DNA from: DATIBL01 sp035457505
GTDB taxonomy: Bacteria > Patescibacteriota > Minisyncoccia > Phycocordibacterales > UBA6899
NCBI GenBank assembly: GCA_035457505.1
Contig: DATIBL010000123.1
Coordinates: forward strand, 1 to 22,260
Direction: 5' to 3'
Length of the DNA stretch: 22,260 nt
The notes beneath the pieces are model-generated. The model was not told the DNA's origin, ran no database searches, and was given only the letters and a program-made list of their open reading frames with translations. Within the stretch, counting starts at the first letter, position 1. The number at the start of each line of letters is the position of its first letter. Below, piece after piece: positions 1-6,896 of this stretch. The position numbers were made by a program, and so were the translations under genes.

Positions 1-1
1 G

Positions 2-2983
2 GTTGCCTACGTGAATGGTGTCGCAGTCCCTGGGAGCTGGATTTCTGGAACGGGGAGCGTGGGGCCGATCGTGCCCTCTCGTCCGCTCACCTTCGGTGCA
101 CGCGAAGCAGTTACGGTGGGTTTGGAGGAGCCTTTTATCGGATCAATCGATGAGATCCGAATCTACAACAGAACTCTCTCTGCTGCAGAGATCTCTTCGG
201 TCTATACTGGAACGCCATCCGCGACAGGGGTTGTCGGACACTGGTCGTTCGATAATGCAACGGTCAATTCAGACGCGGGGATCGCATCAGACTCATCTGG
301 AGGAGGGAATCATGGGCGCTTTACGCCCTATCCGTGCCTGCCGCCATCCCCGAAGTCCTACGACATTGGAACAACCACCTACGGTGCAGCGGCCGCACTT
401 CAGAACAAGACCTTCTATGTGTACCTCAACAATCTCGGAACAGGCGCCAACATAACCTATAGCGCTCCAGATACCACGCACTTCTTCTGTGTCGGAGGGG
501 CCTATGGACATGGATGTACGGGAACTGTACCGCTCGCGCCTTCCGGCGGGCAGAGCTACGAAGCGCTCGAATATGAATTCCGCCCCTCTGCGCCTGGCGA
601 CTATTTCGAACCTCTGACCATCACCTACAACGAAGGAGCTGGTCCGAAGACTGTGACGATCGATCTTTCTGCGCATTCTGTGAGTGCTCCCTATCTCGTG
701 GTCACTCCGACAGCGAATATTCCGCTTGGCGACGTGAGTGTGGGAGATACTGCGACAGCGACCTTTATCGTCTCCAATCAGGGGACGGGTCCGATGAGCG
801 GATCGGTCTCTCTGCTGACAACAGCAGGCGCCGCGAGTACGGTCGGCCTTTCGGCGTACTGGCCGTTCGATGTCGCGAGTACAGATCTTGAGAATGGCCG
901 CATGCTTGATATGTCGGGATCGGGAAATCACGCGCAGATTGCGAGTCCGCGTCCATCACTCTCTGGGCGTGTCGGAGATGCGCTTCGGCTTTCGGGATAT
1001 GGGTATCTCGAAGATACAGATGTTTCTGGTCTTGCGACAGGAAATGCACCGCACTCAATATCGATGTGGATCAAGCCGGCTGCACTGCCAACAAATCGCT
1101 CGTGGATCGGACTTCTTGGCGGTACCGGAAATGGAAATCATCATTTGCTTTATCGCAATACTGGAGCGATTCAATTCGGGGCTTGGGGTGGTGGACAATT
1201 CTCCGGCCCAGCGCTTCCTGTGGGCTCCTGGACGCACATGACAATCACCTTCGATGGATCGAATCTACGCCTCTATTACAACGGCGTGCTTGTTGGAACG
1301 ACACCGTCAACTATGAATCTCAGCTCGCGTGCGTTCTCGCTCGGAAAGCGCGGAGTGTTCGGTGATGAGGAGTTCAATGGAGATCTCGACGAGGTGCGGA
1401 TCCATAATTTTGCCATGACGCCAGCGCAGGTACTCCTCACATATGCTGGAGCAGCTCCGACCGTCGGACAGCGTCTCCATTGGAGCTTTGATGCTGCAAG
1501 CATGAACTATGCGGGATATTCGGCGCTTGATTCCACTGGAAATGGGAATCATGGAGCATTGACCCGTCGTGTCGGACTCGCACCTGGAAAGATCGGACAA
1601 GGGATCGATCTGAACGGGGCAGCGCCCTACTATGAGCAGTTGCTTTCGACACAGTCGTACTCAAGCCCGCAGGATTTCTCGCTTGCGATTTGGTTCCGGA
1701 CGACTTCCGCATCCGGAATGAAGATGATCGGTTTTGAGAACACGCGTGATCCGGTGAATACTTCGAGTTACGATCGGCATATCTGGATGGGTACCGATGG
1801 TCGAGTGCGATTCGGTGTCCACAATGGAGCCGTGCAGGTGCTGACGTCGACCACGGCGCTCAATGACGGCAACTGGCACCTTGTTGCCGGAACACATGAT
1901 CCGTCCGGAAATACCGCGCTCTATATCGATGGTGTGCTTCAGGGAACGCTGGTTGCGTCTGCGTCGAGCTATGCTGGTTGGTGGCGTGTCGGCGGATACA
2001 AGATCGCCGGATGGCCGCTTGCGAATGATGGCACGTTTGTCGGTTCACTCGATGAAGCGCGTGTCTACGGTCGAGCCCTCAGCGCAAGCGAAATATCGGA
2101 ACTCTATCAGTCAGGCGTTTCAGGCGATGCGGGGGTCTTCACGTGCGTGAGCGGATGCACATTCACCAACCTGAATAATGGGGATTCGCAGACCGTCGAA
2201 GTTGCGTTTGCGCCGATCGACGCCGTCGGGTACATCGGTTTCCCGTTCTTTACTTCGAACGGCGGAAATATCGGTTACCCTGCGATCCCGTACCCGTCGA
2301 TCACCGGAACTGGCGTGCTCGATCCGATTATTCAGCTCTCGACGCATAATCTTGGTTTTGCCGATACGAACCAGGGTCTTGCCACACGCCGAACGATTCA
2401 GGTCACGAACACCGGCTTCGGAGATTTGAGCGGCTTTGTGTCTCCAGTGCGTGCATCTGGTCTCAACTTCTACTGTGTTCAGAACTGTAGCTTCAATCTC
2501 GGTCCGACGGAGAGTACGGATGTGACCATCGAGTTCTCTCCGAGCGTTGTCGGTGCGCTCTCTGGCACTATCACCTTCGATTCGAACGCGATCAATGCGC
2601 CGATCGATACTGTGGCAGTCTTTGGAAATGGCGTGTTTGCACCGATCATCGATATCCGCGGCGGCGACACGAACTTCGGGAATGTCGTGATTAATCGCTT
2701 CCGCGATCGCACGTTCACGATTTCGAATACCGGTACCGTCGATCTCGGTTCAGGAGTCTTCATGATCACGGGACCCTTCAGCTGCGTGGATCCGGTGGAT
2801 CCGGGCGACGGACTCTGTCACTACTCCATCGCCGCAGGATCGTCCGTCGATATCACGATCCGATTCTCTCCGGTGGTGCTTGGTCCGGCCTCTGGGGCGG
2901 TTTGGCTCTCTGGCGTCCCGCTCGCGCGCTTCTTCGTCCAGGGTGTCGGTGTGCCGCCCGCGACTCAATTCATCGAGCGCTGA
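2..2983 (+). CDS. Surface protein with LamG and ASH/HYDIN-like Ig domains (5' partial)
   Basis: The frame is open to the window edge and begins inside a LamG domain (AYVNGV, then GSIDEIRIYNRTLSAAEI), so the GTG at 11 is not a real start. Order seen: end of one LamG (to about nt 220); an orphan LamG-like first strand (GHWSFD...GGNHG, about 230-320); an ASH/HYDIN-like Ig domain (about 350-690); a second ASH domain that opens at about 700-830 (LGDVSVGDTATATFIVSNQG) and closes at about 2113-2320 (FTCVSGCTF...VEVAFAP), with two complete LamG domains between; then two more ASH repeats (IQLSTHNLGFADTNQG; DTNFGNVVINRF). LamG domains usually bind glycans or other proteins, and these Ig domains are structural. 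No C-terminal membrane anchor or sorting motif is visible; it ends VPPATQFIER. A role as a secreted or surface adhesin-like protein is inferred. The signal peptide, if any, lies outside the window. Confidence 0.88.
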   Translation, partial: VAYVNGVAVPGSWISGTGSVGPIVPSRPLTFGAREAVTVGLEEPFIGSIDEIRIYNRTLSAAEISSVYTGTPSATGVVGHWSFDNATVNSDAGIASDSSGGGNHGRFTPYPCLPPSPKSYDIGTTTYGAAAALQNKTFYVYLNNLGTGANITYSAPDTTHFFCVGGAYGHGCTGTVPLAPSGGQSYEALEYEFRPSAPGDYFEPLTITYNEGAGPKTVTIDLSAHSVSAPYLVVTPTANIPLGDVSVGDTATATFIVSNQGTGPMSGSVSLLTTAGAASTVGLSAYWPFDVASTDLENGRMLDMSGSGNHAQIASPRPSLSGRVGDALRLSGYGYLEDTDVSGLATGNAPHSISMWIKPAALPTNRSWIGLLGGTGNGNHHLLYRNTGAIQFGAWGGGQFSGPALPVGSWTHMTITFDGSNLRLYYNGVLVGTTPSTMNLSSRAFSLGKRGVFGDEEFNGDLDEVRIHNFAMTPAQVLLTYAGAAPTVGQRLHWSFDAASMNYAGYSALDSTGNGNHGALTRRVGLAPGKIGQGIDLNGAAPYYEQLLSTQSYSSPQDFSLAIWFRTTSASGMKMIGFENTRDPVNTSSYDRHIWMGTDGRVRFGVHNGAVQVLTSTTALNDGNWHLVAGTHDPSGNTALYIDGVLQGTLVASASSYAGWWRVGGYKIAGWPLANDGTFVGSLDEARVYGRALSASEISELYQSGVSGDAGVFTCVSGCTFTNLNNGDSQTVEVAFAPIDAVGYIGFPFFTSNGGNIGYPAIPYPSITGTGVLDPIIQLSTHNLGFADTNQGLATRRTIQVTNTGFGDLSGFVSPVRASGLNFYCVQNCSFNLGPTESTDVTIEFSPSVVGALSGTITFDSNAINAPIDTVAVFGNGVFAPIIDIRGGDTNFGNVVINRFRDRTFTISNTGTVDLGSGVFMITGPFSCVDPVDPGDGLCHYSIAAGSSVDITIRFSPVVLGPASGAVWLSGVPLARFFVQGVGVPPATQFIER

Positions 2984-3002
2984 TCTGGATGACGCTTGGA
3001 AC

Positions 3003-3041
3003 AAAGGCTCTCTGCCCTCATTTGGCGCGGGGAGCCTTTTC
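3003..3041 (+). terminator. Probable terminator of the LamG gene
   Basis: The arms AAAGGCTC (3003-3010) and GAGCCTTT (3032-3039) pair perfectly across a 21-nt loop, and TTTT follows within the second arm. It lies 20 nt after the LamG stop. The long loop makes it weaker than a textbook terminator. The pheS -35 box sits inside the loop. Confidence 0.55.
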
Positions 3042-3050
3042 GGATATGAT
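3022..3050 (+). promoter_or_regulatory. pheS promoter, leaderless
   Basis: TTGGCG (3022-3027), a 17-bp spacer, then TATGAT (3045-3050). Only six bases separate the -10 from the pheS ATG, so the predicted transcript starts at or beside the A of the start codon. Confidence 0.7.
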
Positions 3051-3056
3051 GACCCC

Positions 3057-3851
3057 ATGAATATCCGGGAAAAGCTCGGGATTGATGTGACCGCTCCAGG
3101 GAAGCGCCCCAAGCGTGGATCCCTGCATCCGGTTACCGTCCTTGAGCGCGAGATCATCCAGACCTTTGCGGGGATGGGATACTCTGTTGCCGAAGGTCCT
3201 GAGGTGGAGACCGAGCGGTATAACTTTGATGCGCTGAATATTCCGAAGGATCACCCCGCGCGCGATATGTGGGACACCTTCTGGCTCAAGGACCGCACTC
3301 CTGAGGGAGAACGGTTGCTTCTTCGTACACACACATCGCCGGTACAGATTCGATGGATGGAGAATCATGAGCCCCCGATTCGCATCATCGCACCAGGAAA
3401 GGTCTTCCGTTTCGAGGCGACCGACGCCACGCACGAGACGCAGTTCTATCAGTTCGAAGGACTCATGATCGGCGAGCATGTTTCTCTTTCGGATCTGAAG
3501 GGTACGCTGTCGGCATTCTTTGAGCGGCTGTTCAAAAAAACACTTGCCATCCGATTCCGGCCGAGTTTCTTCCCGTTCACCGAACCATCCGTCGAGATCG
3601 ATATCGGCTGCATTCACTGCGAAGGCAAGGGATGCGGCGTATGCAAGCAGACGGGATGGATCGAAGTGATGGGTGCCGGCATGGTGCATCCGAAAGTTCT
3701 CGAAGCGTGCGGGATCGATCCGAATCGCTATCAGGGATTTGCGTTCGGCGGCGGCGTCGATCGGTTCGTGATGTTGAAATGGGGGATCCCGGATGTCCGC
3801 ATGCTCTATACGGGCGACCTTCGCGTCGTCGACCAATTCCCGAGACTATGA
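3057..3851 (+). CDS. pheS: Phenylalanine--tRNA ligase alpha subunit, short form
   Basis: This is the catalytic alpha subunit of class II PheRS, which charges tRNA-Phe with phenylalanine in the cytoplasm as an alpha2beta2 enzyme with PheT. It carries GSLHPVT, GPEVETERYNFDALNIP, IRIIAPGKVFR, QFYQFEGLMIG, FRPSFFPFTEPSVEID and GFAFGGGVDRFVML. A CxxC...CxxC knuckle (CIHC and CGVC) precedes the GWIEVMGAGMVHP motif. At 264 residues it is much shorter than the usual 330 or so. It begins just before the DVTxPGxR-type motif, so the N-terminal coiled-coil that contacts tRNA is absent. I chose the ATG at 3057 because a -10 box ends six bases upstream. The frame is open back to 2880, but that part overlaps the LamG gene and does not look like a coiled coil. 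Its stop overlaps the pheT start (ATGA), implying translational coupling. Confidence 0.95.
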   Translation: MNIREKLGIDVTAPGKRPKRGSLHPVTVLEREIIQTFAGMGYSVAEGPEVETERYNFDALNIPKDHPARDMWDTFWLKDRTPEGERLLLRTHTSPVQIRWMENHEPPIRIIAPGKVFRFEATDATHETQFYQFEGLMIGEHVSLSDLKGTLSAFFERLFKKTLAIRFRPSFFPFTEPSVEIDIGCIHCEGKGCGVCKQTGWIEVMGAGMVHPKVLEACGIDPNRYQGFAFGGGVDRFVMLKWGIPDVRMLYTGDLRVVDQFPRL

Positions 3852-6223
3852 TCATCTCTCTTTCCTGGATTTCCGAATATTTGAAGAAGCCGCTTCCGAA
3901 GCCCGAGCGTGTGGCTGATGCGCTTACATTCCACGCCTGCGAGATCGAGGGGATCGAACGCAAAGGGTCAGACGCGATTCTCGACGTAAAAGTGCTTCCC
4001 AATCGCGCGCACGACTGTCTTTCGTATGCGGGGCTTGCTCGCGAGATTGGCGCGATCCTTAAGATTCCGTACAAGGGCGCCCCAGACAAAAAGCTTCCGA
4101 AGGCAACAAAAGGATATCTTGCCCCTGCGGTCAGGGTTGAGGACGACAGCGCGTGTCCGCGCTACATGGCGATCGCGATCGACGGTGTGAAGATCGGCCC
4201 ATCGCCCGTGTGGCTGAAGAAGCGCCTCGAGTCGGTCGGTTCGCGTTCGATCAATAATGTCGTTGATGCGACCAACTACGTGATGCTTGAGCTCGGTCAG
4301 CCGCTGCATGCATTCGACCGCGCCAAGCTCGCAGGTGATCGCATTGTGGTCCGTGCGGCGAAAGAGGGCGAAGCGATGACAACGCTCGATGGGAAGGAGC
4401 TCGCACTGACACCGGAAACGCTCGTGATCGCTGATGCAGAGTCTCCGCTTGGAGTCGCTGGCGTGAAGGGCGGAACGCGCGCGGAGATCGATGCGACGAC
4501 GACGGCGATTGTGATCGAATCGGCGAATTTCGAGCCGACCGGACTCCGTCGGACCAGCCAGCGGATCGGGATCCGCACAGATGCATCGAAGCGTTTTGAG
4601 TCTGCTCTGGCGCCGGAATTTGCCGAAGCAGCGCTGCGGCGCGTCGTCGGAATCATCCTCGAGATTGCAGGAACGAAACACACGCGCGTGAGCGCTCCTG
4701 TCGATCTTTTTCCTCGAGTGCCTCGCGCATTTTCGACCGGAATCTCGACCGCCGAAGCTTCTCGCATTCTCGGTATGGAGGTCGATGAGCGCGCATCGGC
4801 CGATGTGCTCGCGCGTCTCGGGTTCAATGTCCGCATCGTCACACCGCGGAAAGAAGTCCTTGGTCTCGCGAAACGCCTGCTCGGAAAGCCCTACAAGATC
4901 GGTGCGAGTATTCGTGTCGATGCGCCGGATGCCTTCGATTGCTCGTCGTTCGTGTCGTACTGCCATGCGCATGCCGGGATCAGTATTCCGCGCGTATCGG
5001 TCGATCAATATCGCTTCGGCGCACCTGTCGCCCCGGAAGATCTTCTTCCTGGTGATGTTGTCTTTGCGAACTCCGGAGAAGGGAAGATACACAAGGTGAC
5101 GTACGAGTTTCTCCCGGGTACACGCGTGCCGGAAGGCGTCGATCATTGCGGAATCTTCCTCGGGGGAGGGAAGGTAATCCATGCAACCAGGAAGAAAGGA
5201 AAAGTATTGATCGAGGATCTCAAGAAAAGCCTGTCGTTCAAAAAGATTGTCGGGTACCGTCGGATGCCGGGCATGGACGATCTTTCTCGCCTTGCGATCG
5301 GCGTCCCGTATTGGCGTCTCGACATCGAGCGGAAGGAAGACCTCGCCGAAGAGATCGCGCGCATGATCGGATACGAAGGTCTCGCGGGAACGGCACCGTC
5401 AGATCGGCTTCCGGCTAAGGTTGAAGATCGCCGCTACCGCATGAATGACGCGGTTCGGTCGCTCATGATCGGAGCGGGTTTCTCCGAGGTGTATACGTAC
5501 GCGTTCATGGGGAAGGGCGAAGTCATTGTCGCGAATCCGATCGCATCGGACAAGAAATATTTGCGCAATAATCTGATGACCGGACTCAAGGCTGCACTGG
5601 AAGAGAATCTCAAGTACCGCGAGCACGTCGCCATCTTCGAGATCGGAACGATCTTTGGAAAGGATGACGGAAGGATCCGCGAGGAACGCTCGTTCGCAGG
5701 ATTGATGGGTTTCCAGAAGAGGAAGGAAGCGGCGCAGAAAGAAGATTTCTTTGTCCTCAAGGGCGTTCTCGAGGAGCTCTTCGCGGTTCTTGGCGTTCGA
5801 AATGCAGAGTTTGCACCGCTTGGAGGCGAGCTCGTAGCGAACATTCTCGTGGCAGGTCGCTCGATCGGCATGATGACGCTTGCCGGGTTTGAGCTCTCGC
5901 TCGATAAGCTTTTCGACGCTGCTGATCCTGAGGTGCACTATGTCCATCCCTCGAAATATCCATCGATCATCCGCGATGTTTCGCTGTTTGTTCCGAGGGG
6001 GACGACCGTTGGCGAAGTCGAGGGTGTGATCCGCGCTTCCGCGGGCGAGCTCGTGCGCTCGATCGAGCTTTTTGATGTCTATGAAGCCGAAGACCGAACC
6101 TCGTTCGCATTCCGGATGGTGCTCCAGTCATTTGAGCGGACGCTTTCTGATAACGAGGCAAATGTTGCGCGCGATGCAGTTGTTGCTGCTCTTGTGAAGC
6201 ATGAAGGATGGCACGTTCGGTGA
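3848..6223 (+). CDS. pheT: Phenylalanine--tRNA ligase beta subunit with an inserted NlpC/P60 peptidase domain
   Basis: The 791-aa beta subunit of PheRS. The N-terminal EMAP/OB tRNA-binding domain is missing: MIISLSWISEYL runs within about 45 residues into VKVLPNRAHDCLSYAGLARE. The B3/B4 editing region follows (NNVVDATNYVMLELGQPLHAFD). The B5 domain starts normally (EASRILGMEV...VLARLGFNVR) but is interrupted at about residue 331. A complete NlpC/P60 domain occupies about 332-479, with DCSSF (Cys365), HCGIF (His433) and VIHA (His445), a plausible Cys-His-His triad. B5 resumes at VPYWRLDIERKEDLAEEIARMIGY (486 on). The catalytic-like core and the FDX-ACB domain (YPSIIRDVSLFVP to the end) are intact. 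The frame is unbroken across both junctions and codon use matches the flanks, so this appears to be one fused protein. Whether the peptidase domain is active is unknown. It overlaps pheS by 4 nt and the next gene by 23 nt. Confidence 0.95.
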   Translation: MIISLSWISEYLKKPLPKPERVADALTFHACEIEGIERKGSDAILDVKVLPNRAHDCLSYAGLAREIGAILKIPYKGAPDKKLPKATKGYLAPAVRVEDDSACPRYMAIAIDGVKIGPSPVWLKKRLESVGSRSINNVVDATNYVMLELGQPLHAFDRAKLAGDRIVVRAAKEGEAMTTLDGKELALTPETLVIADAESPLGVAGVKGGTRAEIDATTTAIVIESANFEPTGLRRTSQRIGIRTDASKRFESALAPEFAEAALRRVVGIILEIAGTKHTRVSAPVDLFPRVPRAFSTGISTAEASRILGMEVDERASADVLARLGFNVRIVTPRKEVLGLAKRLLGKPYKIGASIRVDAPDAFDCSSFVSYCHAHAGISIPRVSVDQYRFGAPVAPEDLLPGDVVFANSGEGKIHKVTYEFLPGTRVPEGVDHCGIFLGGGKVIHATRKKGKVLIEDLKKSLSFKKIVGYRRMPGMDDLSRLAIGVPYWRLDIERKEDLAEEIARMIGYEGLAGTAPSDRLPAKVEDRRYRMNDAVRSLMIGAGFSEVYTYAFMGKGEVIVANPIASDKKYLRNNLMTGLKAALEENLKYREHVAIFEIGTIFGKDDGRIREERSFAGLMGFQKRKEAAQKEDFFVLKGVLEELFAVLGVRNAEFAPLGGELVANILVAGRSIGMMTLAGFELSLDKLFDAADPEVHYVHPSKYPSIIRDVSLFVPRGTTVGEVEGVIRASAGELVRSIELFDVYEAEDRTSFAFRMVLQSFERTLSDNEANVARDAVVAALVKHEGWHVR

Positions 6224-6818
6224 GCGGCGGATCCCGCTCGTCTATCGTTCGCAATGGCGCGATGTTGCGCGCGAAGAGTGGCGTCCGCGCGCTTGTGGGA
6301 TCGCGGTGCTTGCGATGCTGCTCGCGTATGCGAAGCCCGGGCAGGATATTCCAGATCTCGATCGCATGATCGACGATGGGGTCGCGCGTGGTGCGCACGA
6401 CCCGACGATCGGCTGGATCCACGCTGGACTGATCGCGCTTGCTAACGAGTTTGACGTTGCGCTCGAAAGCCGGGTCTATCGTGCGAAGGCGGTCAATGAG
6501 GTGGAGCATCTTGCATCCAAGGGGCTTGCCGAGATCAGCACCGAACTTGCCCTTCTTCGTCCGGTCATCGCATCCGTGCGGCGAGGTTTTTCGGATACCG
6601 GAACGCCGCACATGGTGGTGCTTTCCGGCGTGGGGGAGGATGCGGAGGGAAAATATTTTCTGGTCCATGATCCGGATTCCGAGGTTGAAGAAGGCGCTCA
6701 ATATCGTCGAGTGTCAAGAGAACAATTCGAGAAAAATTGGCGCAAACTAGCCATATTTTGGAAGCCTTCCGGGGCTACGCGCGGGGACGCGAATTCCCCA
6801 AAAAATCCTTTGAAATAG
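6201..6818 (+). CDS. C39-like cysteine peptidase family protein
   Basis: 205 aa. The layout resembles the peptidase C39-like (Peptidase_C39_2) fold: SQW with Gln18 as possible oxyanion residue, RPRACGIAVLAMLLAY with Cys32 as nucleophile, TPHMVVLSGVG with His137, and FLVHDPDS with Asp157. No signal peptide or membrane segment is seen, so a cytoplasmic location is likely. The known family includes bacteriocin-leader peptidases and many uncharacterised proteins, so the substrate cannot be named. The ATG at 6201 lies inside the end of pheT (23-nt overlap), implying co-translation from the pheS-pheT mRNA. Lying next to a PheT that itself carries a cysteine-peptidase domain is striking and may mean a shared process. 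That is inference. Confidence 0.8.
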   Translation: MKDGTFGERRIPLVYRSQWRDVAREEWRPRACGIAVLAMLLAYAKPGQDIPDLDRMIDDGVARGAHDPTIGWIHAGLIALANEFDVALESRVYRAKAVNEVEHLASKGLAEISTELALLRPVIASVRRGFSDTGTPHMVVLSGVGEDAEGKYFLVHDPDSEVEEGAQYRRVSREQFEKNWRKLAIFWKPSGATRGDANSPKNPLK

Positions 6819-6836
6819 CGCATATTTTGGTATACT
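6809..6836 (+). promoter_or_regulatory. gyrB promoter
   Basis: TTTGAA (6809-6814, or TTGAAA at 6810-6815) lies 15-16 bp before TATACT (6831-6836). The predicted 5' leader is about 54 nt. The -35 overlaps the last codons and stop of the upstream peptidase gene. Confidence 0.6.
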
Positions 6837-6838
6837 TC

Positions 6839-6863
6839 ACGCGTAGTCGCGAACGCGTTTTTT
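6839..6863 (+). terminator. Terminator-like hairpin between the C39-like gene and gyrB
   Basis: Two copies of the self-complementary ACGCGT (6839-6844 and 6853-6858) form a 6-bp GC-rich stem with an 8-nt loop, followed by a T6 run (6858-6863). It probably ends the pheS-pheT-peptidase transcript. The predicted gyrB start point falls inside it, so gyrB mRNA would carry only half the stem. Confidence 0.55.
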
Positions 6864-6896
6864 CATATTGCGCGGCGATCTCTACCTCAACTCTCT

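Noticed and set aside
2880..3056. N-terminal extension of PheS to restore the missing coiled coil
   Set aside because: The extension overlaps the LamG gene, terminator and promoter, and its translation does not resemble a coiled coil.
3968..5182. 404-aa minus-strand frame opposite pheT
   Set aside because: Antisense to the conserved PheT and NlpC/P60 residues, with no promoter or ribosome-binding site.
4840..5290. The PheT insert as a separate gene or assembly artefact
   Set aside because: There is no stop, frameshift, start signal or composition break at either junction, and the B5 halves match up across it; an artefact still cannot be fully excluded without reads.
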